Shown piece by piece: positions 1 to 9,502 of a DNA stretch of 64,000 nt. Where the stretch lies: positions 24,101 through 88,100 of the forward strand of contig NZ_JAQSDL010000008.1 of assembly GCF_029945895.1 (NCBI RefSeq), in the 5' to 3' direction. Below the pieces are notes generated by a model. The model was not told the origin of the DNA, did not search any database, and worked only from the letters and a program-made list of their open reading frames with translations. Source of the stretch: Polaromonas sp. (GTDB lineage Bacteria; Pseudomonadota; Gammaproteobacteria; Burkholderiales; Burkholderiaceae_C). A program made the position numbers and the translations under genes. How positions within the stretch are numbered: the stretch's first letter is position 1; each line of letters opens with the position of its first letter.

Positions 1-417
1 TCCGCGATCCGCGGCTTTGCACATGTCATAAATTGTCAGCAAGGATATTTGCACCGCAGTCAGGGCCTCCATCTCCACGCCTGTCGGTCCGACCGTTTCC
101 ACCGTCGCCTGGCAAACAATGCTGGCGTTGCCTGTGTCGGGGCTGAAATCCATCGCCACGCGGGTCAGCGCCAGTGGATGGCACAGAGGAATCAGTTCGC
201 TGGTTTTTTTTGCCGCCATGATGCCGGCAATCCGGGCGATGCCGAGCACATCGCCCTTTTTCGCCGTGCCTTCCAGGATGATGGCCAATGTGGCAGGATT
301 CATGGTGATGCGGCCTTGCGCGACAGCCACCCGATGGGTGGCCGGCTTGGCGGCGACATCAACCATGTGCGCCTGTCCTGTTGCGTCGAAATGTGTCAGC
401 GGTGAAGTCGTGGTCAT
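1..417 (-). CDS. moaC: MoaC, cyclic pyranopterin monophosphate synthase (3' end cut by window)
   Basis: MoaC converts the MoaA product into cyclic pyranopterin monophosphate in molybdenum cofactor synthesis. The 139 visible codons contain the family hallmarks [13 protein letters not shown] and [13 protein letters not shown], followed by [13 protein letters not shown] at the window edge. Family members are about 160 residues, so roughly 20 C-terminal residues lie outside. The ATG at 417 gives the N-terminus [21 protein letters not shown], a normal MoaC start. It is transcribed away from the pilin accessory gene, with 41 bp between the two starts. The family call is firm; only the end is missing. 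Confidence 0.96.
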   Translation of the reverse strand, partial: MTTTSPLTHFDATGQAHMVDVAAKPATHRVAVAQGRITMNPATLAIILEGTAKKGDVLGIARIAGIMAAKKTSELIPLCHPLALTRVAMDFSPDTGNASIVCQATVETVGPTGVEMEALTAVQISLLTIYDMCKAADRG

Positions 418-458
418 ACTGTTACGAAACCTTTACAAGCAACCCTCATCATAAGAGC

Positions 459-1238
459 ATGCCCGCAGTGTCTCCTTCCCTGAAAAGCCGCTTGTCGGCA
501 GCCGGCATTCACCTCACGCTGAGCCTGACGGTGGCGGCCCTGGCTGCCTGGCTGGTGTTTGCCCTGTGGTATCCCTATCCCTACCGGGAAATCTCAGGTG
601 GGCGCCACCTGTTTCTGATCGTGATGGCGGTCGATGTCATCATGGGGCCGCTGCTGACCCTGGCGGTGTTTAACCGCAGCAAGCCGGCGGCCGAGTTGGG
701 TCGAGATCTAACGGTGATTGGTATGTTGCAGGTGGCAGCGCTGGCCTATGGTTTGTGGACGGTGTCTGTTGCACGTCCGGTCCATCTGGTGTTTGAGATC
801 GACCGGTTTCGGGTGGTGCATGCCATTGATATTCCCGATGAAGAAATGAACCTGGCGCCGCCGGAATTTCGGCGATTGCCCTGGACCGGCCCGACTTTGC
901 TGTCGGTGCGTAACTTCAGGAGTCAGCAAGAGGGCTCGGACGCTACCCTGGCTGCCGTGCAGGGCTTTCCCTTGGGCTCCAGACCCTTCCTGTGGCAACG
1001 TTATGACGAGGCCAAGCCGCAGATTCTCAAAGTCGCCAGACCGCTGGAGGATTTGAAAAATCGTTTCCCTGACCAGGTGGGCACCATCAATGCCGCCTTG
1101 TGGTCCGGACCGGATCGCGGCACGGCCAGCGAGTCCGTGGCTTACGTTCCCCTGGCAGGACGCGACAAATTCTGGACCGTCCTGCTCGACCTTCGAACTA
1201 GCGAGGTGATTGCTTTTGTTCCCATTGACTCTTTCTGA
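459..1238 (+). CDS. TfpX/TfpZ-type pilin accessory membrane protein
   Basis: A 259-residue inner-membrane protein with three predicted N-terminal helices (about residues 16-38, 50-70 and 83-103) and a soluble C-terminal half. The pattern WYPYPYREISGG, then VDVIMGPLLTLAVF, then RPVHLVFEIDRF is typical of TfpX/TfpZ proteins, which are linked to type IV pilin glycosylation or assembly. No pilin gene lies in this window, so the partner would be elsewhere. I chose the ATG at 459 because the in-frame upstream extension has no family character. Its 3' end overlaps the weak start of the M48 protease gene, suggesting co-transcription. The function is family-based and the exact biochemical role is not established. 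Confidence 0.8.
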   Translation: MPAVSPSLKSRLSAAGIHLTLSLTVAALAAWLVFALWYPYPYREISGGRHLFLIVMAVDVIMGPLLTLAVFNRSKPAAELGRDLTVIGMLQVAALAYGLWTVSVARPVHLVFEIDRFRVVHAIDIPDEEMNLAPPEFRRLPWTGPTLLSVRNFRSQQEGSDATLAAVQGFPLGSRPFLWQRYDEAKPQILKVARPLEDLKNRFPDQVGTINAALWSGPDRGTASESVAYVPLAGRDKFWTVLLDLRTSEVIAFVPIDSF

Positions 1239-2829
1239 TTCGCTCCTGCAAAGGAAGATTCTTGTCCTGAGTCCTCTTGCCCTGGCGGCCATGATTTTCA
1301 TTGCACCCGGCAGCCTGGCGCAGGCCCAGTCACCAGCCCGGCCCAGCGGCGCCCTGCCGGCGCTGGGCGACACCTCGGAGTTGTCCGCCAGTGCCGAACG
1401 GCGGCTCGGCGACCGCATTGCCGCCAGCATTTACCGCGACCCCGACTACCTGGACGACCCGGTGCTGGGCGACTACCTGCAGGGCATCTGGCAGCCCCTG
1501 ATGAGGGCGGCGCGGGCCCGGGGCGAGCTGGGTCCGGAGCTGGACGAGCGGTTTGCCTGGGACGTCATGCAGATCCGCGACCGCAGCATCAACGCCTTCG
1601 CCTTGCCGGGGGGTTATCTGGGTGTGCATCTGGGGCTGATAGGCGCCGTGGCCACCCGAGACGAACTGGCCTCGGTTCTGGCGCACGAGTTGAGTCACGT
1701 GACGCAGCGGCATATTTCGCGCCTGATGAGCAAGCAGAGCCAGCAGATGCCCTGGCTGATTGCGGCCATGATCCTCGGCGCCCTGGCCGCCAACAAAAGC
1801 CCGGACGCCGCCAATGCGGCCATTGCAGGCGGGCAGGCCCTGGCCGTGCAGAACCAGCTCAATTTTTCGCGGGACATGGAGCGCGAGGCCGACCGGATTG
1901 GCTTTGGCGTGATGGCCGATGCCGGTTTCGAAAAGCAGGGCTTCGCCAGCATGTTCGACAAGCTGCAGCAGGCCTCGCGGCTCAATGACAATGGCGCGTT
2001 TCCCTACCTGCGCAGCCACCCGCTGACGACCGAGCGTATTGCCGAGATCAAGGGCCGGCTGCAGCTCGAGGGCGGGACGAGTCCAGCGCCCACGGGCGCC
2101 GGCGAAGAGTCGGGCGGTGCGCGCCTGCTGCACGCCGTGATGGCTGCCCGGGCACGTGTTCTGGGTGACCCGGGGGTGGATGGATTGCGACCCATGGTGG
2201 CCGATGCGCAGCGGGTGTCGCTTGGCGGTGCGGCGAATGTGGCTTTGACACCGCGCGATGCCGGAGCCCTGTATGGCGGCGCCCTGGCGGCGAGCCGGCT
2301 GCGCGATCATGCCCTGGCGCGCAGCCTGGCAGGCAAGCTCAAGTCGGCGGTGCCCGCAAAGACGCCTCTGGCCGATCCGGTCGAGTGGCTGGCACTGGAG
2401 GTCGAGCTGGCTGCCGGCAACACCGCGGCTTTGCCGAAACTGGGCGATACGCGCAGCCGGGCTGCCCTCTTGCTGCAGGCCCGGGCGGATCTCGCTGCAG
2501 GTCGGGCGCAGGATGTGTCAGGCGCCCTGCAAACCTGGGTCACCAACCATCCGAAAGATGCCATCGCCTGGCAACTGCTGGCGACAGCCTGGGGCCAGCA
2601 GGGGCAGACACTGCGCGCGATTCGGGCCGATGCCGAGAGCCGGGTGGCGCAGCTGGACTACCCTGGGGCCCGTGACCGCTTCAAGGCCGCGCAGGACCTG
2701 ATCCGCAGCGGCCGCGACGGCGGTGCGGCGGCCAGCAACTATGTTGATGCGTCCATCATCGACACGCGGGCGCGCGAGATCGACCAGTTACTTAGGGAGC
2801 AGGCGCTCCAGGAGAAACTCGATCGCTAG
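1210..2829 (+). CDS. M48 family metalloprotease with TPR-like C-terminus (BepA/YfgC type)
   Basis: Periplasmic zinc protease of the BepA type, a family that acts in outer-membrane protein quality control. It has a signal peptide (RKILVLSPLALAAM, ending near SLAQAQ) and the zinc motif HELSH at about residues 159-163. A downstream FSRDMEREAD supplies the third zinc ligand Glu. An alanine-rich helical region after about residue 330 looks like TPR repeats. The length of 539 residues is normal. The start is uncertain: 1210 is TTG, and in-frame TTG codons at 1216 and 1225 are also possible; GAGGTG at 1204-1209 does not settle the choice. The 3' end overlaps the convergent downstream gene by 42 bp. 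Confidence 0.88.
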   Translation: MLLFPLTLSDSLLQRKILVLSPLALAAMIFIAPGSLAQAQSPARPSGALPALGDTSELSASAERRLGDRIAASIYRDPDYLDDPVLGDYLQGIWQPLMRAARARGELGPELDERFAWDVMQIRDRSINAFALPGGYLGVHLGLIGAVATRDELASVLAHELSHVTQRHISRLMSKQSQQMPWLIAAMILGALAANKSPDAANAAIAGGQALAVQNQLNFSRDMEREADRIGFGVMADAGFEKQGFASMFDKLQQASRLNDNGAFPYLRSHPLTTERIAEIKGRLQLEGGTSPAPTGAGEESGGARLLHAVMAARARVLGDPGVDGLRPMVADAQRVSLGGAANVALTPRDAGALYGGALAASRLRDHALARSLAGKLKSAVPAKTPLADPVEWLALEVELAAGNTAALPKLGDTRSRAALLLQARADLAAGRAQDVSGALQTWVTNHPKDAIAWQLLATAWGQQGQTLRAIRADAESRVAQLDYPGARDRFKAAQDLIRSGRDGGAAASNYVDASIIDTRAREIDQLLREQALQEKLDR

Positions 2830-3138
2830 CTGCAACACGGAGTAGATCAGCGAACCGATCAGGGCGGCGACAAATCCGGTGACATGCAGGCCGCTGAGCA
2901 GGCTGGCGGCCGCCCAGAACATCAGGGCGTTGATGACAAACAGGAACAGCCCCAGCGTCACCAGCGTCACCGGCAGGGTCAGCAATACCAGTATCGGGCG
3001 CACCACCGTGTTGAGCGCCCCCAGCACGGCGGCAGCAAGCAGCGCCGCGGGGAAGCTGGTTACGGTCACGCCGGAATACAGATAGGCCACCGCCAGCAAG
3101 GCGGCTGCGCTACACAGCCATTTGACGATAAGTTTCAT
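2788..3138 (-). CDS. Small four-helix membrane protein, PF04020 (holin superfamily IV-like)
   Basis: A 116-residue protein made almost entirely of four hydrophobic helices, with the conserved stretch LGALNTVVRPILVLLTLPVT found in the PF04020 family. That family is named 'phage holin', but chromosomal members are widespread and not phage-related; their function is unknown. There are no phage genes nearby. It begins with MKLIVKWL and is transcribed convergently to the M48 protease gene, whose coding end it overlaps by 42 bp. The identification as a PF04020 member is good. A holin function should not be assumed. Confidence 0.82.
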   Translation of the reverse strand: MKLIVKWLCSAAALLAVAYLYSGVTVTSFPAALLAAAVLGALNTVVRPILVLLTLPVTLVTLGLFLFVINALMFWAAASLLSGLHVTGFVAALIGSLIYSVLQLAIEFLLERLLPK

Positions 3139-3216
3139 GGAACCGAGAATACCACCGCAGGCCAGCCCGACCGCCGACCCAACGAGTTGCCGGAGCGCTA
3201 CAAGGCGGACGCCGGG

Positions 3217-3666
3217 TCAGTCCGCAGCCAGCATCATGCCAGCACCGGCAACAACGGCGGCATAACCCCAGACTCCCTGCGGTTCCTGAGGTTGCTGGCT
3301 TGTGACGGGCGGCAGGTCCTGGCCGAATTTGGGTCGGCGCGCATCCAGCACACGTGCCGTGCCGTGCTGGGCCAGCAGAGATTCCGTCAGTTTGCACAGC
3401 GGTCCGCGTGCTATCTGGGTAATCACCTCGTCGCCAGGGGCCTTTAGCAGTGGGAGGACTTTTGCAAAAACCTGTTCGGCCCACTTGCCGCGCCAGCTGT
3501 CGCGGGCGCTGTTCGTGACCCATTTACTCACGCGATGGGTGATGCGTGGCGCGCAGCCCACCACAATCCATCGGGTCGGCGTACGCGCCGGAGCGGACTG
3601 CAGCATGGGCGTCAGCATCTTCAGCGCATAAGCGGCTTCATCGATATACACAATCATGGTGTCCAT
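3217..3666 (-). CDS. Conserved hypothetical protein, possible USP/Rossmann-like fold
   Basis: A 149-residue protein I do not recognise by name. It starts MDTMIVYIDEAAYALKML with a strong ribosome site (AAGGAG seven bases before the ATG at 3666), so the longer upstream frame is rejected. The alternation of hydrophobic strands (IVYID, RWIVVGCAP, TARVLDA) and helices resembles a small alpha/beta nucleotide-binding fold such as universal stress proteins, but no binding motif is clear. The C-terminus has a hydrophobic segment (WGYAAVVAGAGMM). It lies 82 bp downstream of terC in the same direction and could be co-transcribed with it. Confidence 0.7.
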   Translation of the reverse strand: MDTMIVYIDEAAYALKMLTPMLQSAPARTPTRWIVVGCAPRITHRVSKWVTNSARDSWRGKWAEQVFAKVLPLLKAPGDEVITQIARGPLCKLTESLLAQHGTARVLDARRPKFGQDLPPVTSQQPQEPQGVWGYAAVVAGAGMMLAAD

Positions 3667-3748
3667 AAAGTTCTCCTTGGTTTTACGTGCTATGGGGACT
3701 TTCGGGCTGCGATGCACAGTCCGCAGGGCCTGTGCGGTGCTCTGGTGT

Positions 3749-4477
3749 TCATTCGGTGGCGAGTTTGTTGTCCCGTTCGGACTTGGACCTGCGGGTGACC
3801 CACCAGCCGGCACCGAGTACGCCCGTGACGGCCAGGGTGTAGGTGCCCCACTGGGCAGCGGTGTGCAGGATTTCGCTCGCTGGCGGGGACTCTGGACCCC
3901 CATAGACCATGTCCAGCAAGGGCTCACTGACGATCATCTTGGCTGCGGTGAAGGCCAGCACGGCTGCACCGATATTGATGATGACCGGGAAGCGCTCCAC
4001 CAGCTTGAGCACCATGGTGCTGCCGAACACCACGATCGGGATGCTGATCAGCAGGCCGATGACGACCAGGTCAAATGCGCCATGAGCGGCACCCGCCACG
4101 CCCAGCACGTTGTCCACGCCCATCAGCGCATCAGCGACCACAATGGTTTTCATCGCACTCCAGAAGGTGCTGGCCACCGGGCCGTCATGCTCCTTGTCGC
4201 CCTGGTCAGCCAGCAGCTTGTACGCAATCCACAGCAGGCCCAGGCCGCCAACGAGCATCAGACCCGGAATCTTGAGCAGCCAGACCACCCCGACCGTCAT
4301 CGCCGAGCGTACGACGATGGCGCCTACCGTGCCCCAGACGATGGCTTTTTTCTGCAGATGTGAAGGCAGGTTGCGTGCGGCCAGCGCAATCACGATGGCG
4401 TTGTCGCCGGCCAGTACGAGATCGATCAGGATGATGGCCAGCAGGGCTGACCACCAGGGTGTCGAGAAAAGTTCCAT
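3749..4477 (-). CDS. TerC family integral membrane protein, probable Mn2+ exporter
   Basis: A 242-residue inner-membrane protein with about seven helices. The two acidic intramembrane motifs of the TerC family are present: LAGDNAIVIALAARNLP (Asp25-Asn26) and ALMGVDNVLG (Asp122-Asn123). TerC/Alx/YjbE members export manganese or protect exported metalloenzymes from it. The probable yybP-ykoY riboswitch in the leader supports a manganese role here rather than tellurite resistance. The leader between riboswitch and start holds two hairpins that could form the expression platform. The start at 4477 (MELFSTPWW) is typical for the family. Confidence 0.9.
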   Translation of the reverse strand: MELFSTPWWSALLAIILIDLVLAGDNAIVIALAARNLPSHLQKKAIVWGTVGAIVVRSAMTVGVVWLLKIPGLMLVGGLGLLWIAYKLLADQGDKEHDGPVASTFWSAMKTIVVADALMGVDNVLGVAGAAHGAFDLVVIGLLISIPIVVFGSTMVLKLVERFPVIINIGAAVLAFTAAKMIVSEPLLDMVYGGPESPPASEILHTAAQWGTYTLAVTGVLGAGWWVTRRSKSERDNKLATE

Positions 4478-4511
4478 GTTCCGCTCACTTCGCTATCCGG
4501 GTTTTGACGTT

Positions 4512-4533
4512 GGAAATCCGCATGCGGATTTCC
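4512..4533. promoter_or_regulatory. Perfect 22-nt palindrome in the terC leader
   Basis: Arms GGAAATCCGCA and TGCGGATTTCC form an exact 22-nt palindrome ending 35 bp before the terC start, downstream of the riboswitch core. As RNA it would make a hairpin with almost no loop. It may be part of the riboswitch expression platform or a site for a dimeric DNA-binding protein. There is no T-run after it on the minus strand, so it is not a classic terminator. Confidence 0.6.
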
Positions 4534-4614
4534 TGCTTCGTTGAAGCTGGACAGGTCAATGAGTGATGCAGCGGGTTGTTGCCGCGGACGCCTCGATCAA
4601 ACCCGTACAGGTTT

Positions 4615-4766
4615 CAATCGAAGGTCTGGCTCGACATGCAGTGTCGCTGCATGTCCAGCAAGCCGGAAGCGTGAGCTTCGTAATGACGACTTGCTGAAGC
4701 GATTTTGCTGTTGGGGTGTTTTATCTTGTAATGCAGCAAAACGAGGGAGTTACTCCCCTTCGTGAG
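4615..4766 (-). promoter_or_regulatory. yybP-ykoY (Mn2+) riboswitch upstream of terC
   Basis: Read on the minus strand, the leader carries the conserved 5' segment CGAAGGGGAGTAAC (near 4749-4762) and the 3' segment CCAGACCTTCG (ending at 4619). The ends CGAAGG and CCTTCG pair as P1. Between them are hairpins GAAGC/GCTTC and the perfect stem GACATGCAG/CTGCATGTC. GGGGAGUA in the first loop and AGACCUU at the end are yybP-ykoY hallmarks, and the downstream gene is TerC, a known target class of this riboswitch. A third hairpin (GATTGAAACC/GGGTTTGATC, about 4597-4621) overlaps the 3' side of P1 and could compete with it. A covariance-model search would settle the exact boundaries. Confidence 0.85.
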
Positions 4767-4958
4767 CATATTGGACAACAAAACTGCCCGCTTTGCAAAT
4801 CCGCCGGGTCGCGGCCTGCGCAATATCGCGAAAACCCGCGTTGCTGCGTTGGCTGGCCGCGTGGCCGATAATGCCTCAGCCAGCCCGAAGTTGCGGCGGC
4901 CATCGTCGTCGCTGAGGCCCATTTTCTGGCGTCCACGTTCACCCCATTTCCGACCCGC
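4767..4958. other. Gap upstream of the riboswitch; probable promoter region, nothing else seen
   Basis: This stretch separates the divergent terC leader and the DUF3717 gene. It must hold the terC promoter: on the minus strand TTGCAA near 4795 and AATATG near 4769 are possible elements, but the 20-bp spacing is poor. Long frames crossing it on both strands have no protein character. Confidence 0.3.
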
Positions 4959-5390
4959 ATGCCTGGCATCCACATCACCGACATTGAAGCGGCCATCAAC
5001 TACTGGCGCGAGAAAAAGCCCTCGCCCGACGGCATCACGCTCGCGCCCGAGCTGCGCGCCCTGGCCGAGGTCTACGCCTTGCTGGTTTTCCACCACGAGG
5101 AAGAGGCCGACGAGACCGGTTTTCCGCCCCGGGCCATGGCGGCCTGGCGCGCCTGGTACGACACGACCGCCGACACGCCCTGTATTGCCATCTGCTCGAC
5201 CAGTCAGGGCGACGAGTTGTGCAAGGGTTGCGGGCGCACCTTTGAGGAGGTGCAGCGCTGGCCCGAAATGAGCCCGGCGGCCAAACGCGGAACCTGGCGG
5301 CGTATTACTCAGGAAGACACGGCCTGGCGGTTTGGCCGTTATGCCGACCGTGCGCTGGAAAAGAGGGATGCACCGCCAGCGCTGCCCTGA
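4959..5390 (+). CDS. DUF3717-DUF1289 fusion protein
   Basis: A 143-residue cytosolic protein with two small domains of unknown function. The N-terminal part (IHITDIEAAINYWREKKPSP) is DUF3717-like. The second part (PCIAICSTSQGDELCKGCGR, then TFEEVQRWPEMS) is a DUF1289 domain, whose Cys residues may bind iron or zinc. Stand-alone DUF1289 proteins are short, so this is a fusion of the two families. The ATG at 4959 puts the DUF3717 motif at the very N-terminus, as expected. It shares no clear operon with its neighbours. Domain calls are from memory of the motifs. Confidence 0.8.
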   Translation: MPGIHITDIEAAINYWREKKPSPDGITLAPELRALAEVYALLVFHHEEEADETGFPPRAMAAWRAWYDTTADTPCIAICSTSQGDELCKGCGRTFEEVQRWPEMSPAAKRGTWRRITQEDTAWRFGRYADRALEKRDAPPALP

Positions 5391-5396
5391 AGCGCT

Positions 5397-5462
5397 GAAA
5401 GCAGGGTCTTTTTGGCTTCCAGCCCTTATACAGCGGGCGCGGGCAGCTATGGATTCAGGAGT
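5397..5462 (-). repeat. Family 1 dispersed repeat (about 60 bp), copy 1
   Basis: On the minus strand this reads ATAGCTGCCCGCGC, then AAGGGCTGGAAGCC. It matches the window-wide consensus TGCTATnAAA..ATAGCTGCTnGCGC, then AAGGGCTnnAGGCC. It lies between the DUF1289 and DUF2007-like genes. Confidence 0.75.
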
Positions 5463-5473
5463 AAACTGGGCTG

Positions 5474-5782
5474 ATGCTCCGACTTGCCCGTGCGCCCAAC
5501 ATTGCCATTGCGGCGCTCTGGGCCGATGTGTTGCAGCAGGCGGGCTTTTCGGCCACGGTGCAGCGTTATTTTCTCGGCAGCGTGGCGGGAGAATTGCCGC
5601 CCGACCAGTGCCAGCCCGAAGTCTGGCTGACCCACGACCACGAAAAGCCGCGCGCCGAGGCCTTGCTGCACAGCCTGCAGAACCTGCCGCAACGCCGGTG
5701 GCTCTGCGCCTGCGGCGAAACGGTGGAGGGCGGTTTTGAGCAGTGCTGGTCCTGTGGCGCCGACATGCCGGCGCCTGCCTGA
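5474..5782 (+). CDS. DUF2007-like protein with C-terminal zinc ribbon
   Basis: A 102-residue protein. The N-terminal half (LARAPNIAIAALWADVLQQA, then a strand-rich stretch ending PEVWLTHD) resembles the DUF2007 'putative signal transducing' fold. The C-terminus has paired Cys motifs (WLCACGE and CWSCGADMP) that look like a zinc ribbon. The start follows a family 1 repeat and has only a weak ribosome site (CAGGAG about 16 bases upstream). The role is unknown. It sits next to the DUF1289 gene in the same direction, separated only by the repeat. Confidence 0.75.
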   Translation: MLRLARAPNIAIAALWADVLQQAGFSATVQRYFLGSVAGELPPDQCQPEVWLTHDHEKPRAEALLHSLQNLPQRRWLCACGETVEGGFEQCWSCGADMPAPA

Positions 5783-5805
5783 AACGGGTCACTGCATCTT
5801 CAAGT

Positions 5806-5892
5806 TGGGGCCGCGGAACCGGCTCCGCCGGGCCGCAGGCGCAGCGGCCCCCTCGGGGGGCAGCGCATTACACGAAGTGAAAAGCGTGGGGG

Positions 5893-5895
<3 letters not shown>
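5806..5895. repeat. Family 2 GC-rich dispersed repeat, copy A
   Basis: The landmarks are GGGGCCGCGGAACCGGCTCC, GCCGCAGGCGCAGCGGCCCC, CTCGGGGGGCAGCGCA and a CGAAGTGA...GTGGGGGCT end. Near-identical units occur at 28891 (inside glnE), 49586 and 55564, with a degraded one at 8178. This copy separates the DUF2007-like gene from the purB stop codon. Confidence 0.8.
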
Positions 5896-7392
<1,497 letters not shown>

Positions 7393-7455
7393 CTAAGCTG
7401 TTTGGCCGAGGCATTTCGACCCCATCGCCCCAGGGCCCACGACAAAAGATTGACT

Positions 7456-8082
7456 ATGAAACTCATTGGATCCTACGGCAGCCCTTATGTGCGCAAAGTG
7501 CGCATTGTGATGGCCGAAAAAAAGCTCGACTACCAGTTCGTCATTGAAGACGTGTGGGCCGCGGGCACGACCATGTCCGAATCCAATCCGCTGGGCAAGG
7601 TGCCCTGCCTGGTCATGGAAGGCGCCAACGGATCGGAAGAAGCCGTTTTCGACTCGCGCGTGATCGTCGAGTACCTGGACACCCTTTCGCCCGTCGGCAA
7701 GCTGATTCCGGTGCAGGGCCGTGAACGCGCCGAGGTGAAAACCTGGGAGGCCCTGGCCGATGGCCTGCTCGACGCGGCCATCCTTGCGCGGCTGGAGGCC
7801 ACCTGGGCCGGCCGCGACGACAAGCAGCGCTGCAAGGCCTGGATAGACCGCCAGATGGACAAGATCGACACGACCGTGCGGGCCATGAGCACCGGCCTGG
7901 GCGACAAGCCGTTTTGCAGCGGCATCCACCTGAGCCTGTCCGACATCGCGGTCGGCTGCGCCCTGGGTTACCTGGACTTCCGTTTTCCGCAGATCGACTG
8001 GCGCACGCCCTACCCCAACCTGACCCGGCTGTATGACAAGCTGGCGCAGCGGCCGAGTTTTATCGACACCCTGCCTTCCTGA
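7456..8082 (+). CDS. Glutathione S-transferase family protein
   Basis: A 208-residue GST: an N-terminal thioredoxin-like domain starting MKLIGSYGSPYVRKVRIVM, with the cis-Pro region GKVPCLVME, then an all-helical C-terminal domain with the SLSDIAVGCALGYLDFR segment typical of the family. The active-site Ser or Tyr region near SPYVR fits bacterial GSTs that handle electrophiles or peroxides. It is divergent from purB. The adjacent lipid and peroxide cluster makes oxidative or electrophile stress a plausible setting, but there is no direct regulatory link. Substrate is unknown. Confidence 0.9.
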   Translation: MKLIGSYGSPYVRKVRIVMAEKKLDYQFVIEDVWAAGTTMSESNPLGKVPCLVMEGANGSEEAVFDSRVIVEYLDTLSPVGKLIPVQGRERAEVKTWEALADGLLDAAILARLEATWAGRDDKQRCKAWIDRQMDKIDTTVRAMSTGLGDKPFCSGIHLSLSDIAVGCALGYLDFRFPQIDWRTPYPNLTRLYDKLAQRPSFIDTLPS

Positions 8083-8089
8083 GTCGTTT

Positions 8090-8152
8090 CAGGCAAAAAA
8101 GGCCTGTAGCCCTTTTCTCATGCGGGCCAGCAGCTATAAAAACAGGAGCAAC
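8090..8152 (-). repeat. Family 1 dispersed repeat, copy 2
   Basis: On the minus strand it reads TTTTTATAGCTGCTGGCCCG, then AAAAGGGCTACAGGCC and a T-rich end. The CAGGC/GCCTG arms around AAAAAA could also make a weak hairpin just after the GST stop codon. Confidence 0.75.
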
Positions 8153-8177
8153 CTCGGGGACTCTCCAGCTCCGCAGA

Positions 8178-8285
8178 AGCCGCGGATCTGGCTTTGCCAG
8201 TCCGCAGGCGCAGCGGCCCTTTTCCAGGTGCAAGGGGCAGGGAGCCGCCGCAGGCTCGAAGTGAACGACCGTGGGGGCTACGTCC
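8178..8285. repeat. Family 2 dispersed repeat, copy B (degraded)
   Basis: It contains AGCCGCGGATCTGGC, GTCCGCAGGCGCAGCGGCCC, a divergent middle and the end CGAAGTGAACGACCGTGGGG. It resembles copies A and C but has an altered central segment. It overlaps the last codons of the NTF2-like gene. Confidence 0.6.
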
Positions 8286-8718
8286 CAGCCCGTTTTTTCA
8301 GCCAGCGCATCAGGCTGCCCAACAGCGGCAGCTTTTCATACAGCTCCTCTGCGGCGTCCCAGTAGTCGCGGTGGCGCGTCACCAGGCCGGCCTCGTTGAA
8401 GCTGATGTGCGAGGCGCCGCGTATGGTCTGCAGCTGCTGCGGCCCACGTCGCCTGAAATAAAACTCGAAGTTCCAGGTCAGGAAACACTGAAGTCCGTCG
8501 ACCACCTGCGCCGTCACCACAAAACGCGGCCGCTCCAGTGCCACGTACATGTGGTTGAAGATGCGCTGCACCTGTGCCAGGCCCTGCACTTCGTTGAACG
8601 GGTCCTTGAACCAGGTATCGACCGCATAGAACTCGCCCATGCGCGCCACGCTGGCTGGACTCAGGGTTTCAAAAAAATGCACCAGCGGCTCAACCGGGTC
8701 ATTCGGGATTGGGTTCAT
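8278..8718 (-). CDS. NTF2/SnoaL-like protein of the lipid-modification array
   Basis: A 146-residue single-domain protein with the NTF2-like cone fold. It opens with a helix (LVHFFETLSPASVARMGEFY), then YAVDTWFKDPFNEVQG, a typical SnoaL-type pocket segment, then alternating strands ending in GLVTRHRDYWDAAEELYEKL. Members of this family are non-catalytic binders or small isomerases. It is the last gene of the minus-strand array and starts 7 bp after the SDR stop codon, so co-transcription is likely. The C-terminal codons run into repeat copy B. No substrate can be named. Confidence 0.82.
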   Translation of the reverse strand: MNPIPNDPVEPLVHFFETLSPASVARMGEFYAVDTWFKDPFNEVQGLAQVQRIFNHMYVALERPRFVVTAQVVDGLQCFLTWNFEFYFRRRGPQQLQTIRGASHISFNEAGLVTRHRDYWDAAEELYEKLPLLGSLMRWLKKRAGT

Positions 8719-8725
8719 GGGGCGC

Positions 8726-9496
8726 TCACAGGCCTGTGAATTTTTGGATTGCCGGAAAATACAGCGCGTACGGCAAGATGCGCAGCGTCTTCATCCAGAG
8801 CGTAAACCGTTTCGGAAAGTGGATCTCGAACTGGCCCCGTGCCCAGCCGGCCAGGATCTCGGCCGCCGCCTGCGCCGGGCTGATCAGCGCCGGCATGCTG
8901 AACTGGTTGCCGGCGGTCAGTGGTGTTTCGACAAAGCCGGGGTTGACGAGACTCACCCCCACGCCGCTGGCCTGCAAGTCCAGGTACAGGGTTTCGGCTA
9001 GGTTGATCAGCGCCGCCTTGGTCGGCCCGTAGGCCAGGCTTTGCGGCAGGCCGCGGTAGCCGGCCACGCTGCCAACCAGGCTGAGGTGGCCGCTGCCACG
9101 TTGCAGCATCGTCGGCAACACCGCGTCGATCACATACAGGGCTCCCACGTAGTTGACCTGCTGGTGCCTGAGCATCTCTGCCAGGTCAAAAGCGGTGGCG
9201 CGCTGTTCCTTGTAGTAACCCGCGCAGTACATCATCAGGTCCAGCGGCCCCTGGGCCAGCACCGATTGCGCCGCGGTGTGCACCGCAGCCGCGTCCGACG
9301 CGTCGAGTACCAGGGCCTGTGCGCCGGGGTGGGTGGCCACAAAGGCCTCCAGCGCCGCGCCATTGCGCGCGGACACCACGACCTTCGCGCCGGCCTCATG
9401 CAGGGCATGCGCCGTGGCCTGGCCAATGCCGCTGGAGGCGCCGACCAGCCACACGGTTTTGCCGTGCCAGTCACGAAGGGGAAGGTTGTACGACAT
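8726..9496 (-). CDS. Short-chain dehydrogenase/reductase
   Basis: A 256-residue classical SDR with the NAD(P)-binding motif GASSGIG (residues 19-25), the NAG-equivalent region, a serine before VGSVAG and the catalytic YGPTK. Substrate is not predictable from sequence, but the C-terminal hydrophobic stretch (MKTLRILPYALYFPA) suggests a lipid-like substrate or membrane contact. SDRs recur beside CFA-like methyltransferases, DUF1365 and COG2907-type oxidoreductases in conserved stress-lipid clusters. A family 1 repeat separates it from the upstream DUF3833 gene, so its place in the same transcript is likely but not certain. Confidence 0.9.
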   Translation of the reverse strand: MSYNLPLRDWHGKTVWLVGASSGIGQATAHALHEAGAKVVVSARNGAALEAFVATHPGAQALVLDASDAAAVHTAAQSVLAQGPLDLMMYCAGYYKEQRATAFDLAEMLRHQQVNYVGALYVIDAVLPTMLQRGSGHLSLVGSVAGYRGLPQSLAYGPTKAALINLAETLYLDLQASGVGVSLVNPGFVETPLTAGNQFSMPALISPAQAAAEILAGWARGQFEIHFPKRFTLWMKTLRILPYALYFPAIQKFTGL

Positions 9497-9502
9497 GGTG
9501 CT

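Noticed and set aside
2788..3138. Prophage remnant suggested by the holin-family protein
   Set aside because: No other phage genes, integrase or att site lie nearby, and PF04020 proteins are common in non-phage chromosomal settings.
4614..5792. 392-codon minus-strand frame over the terC leader and DUF1289 gene
   Set aside because: It overlaps a structured riboswitch and two real genes on the plus strand, and its residues are Arg/Pro/Ala-rich shadow type.
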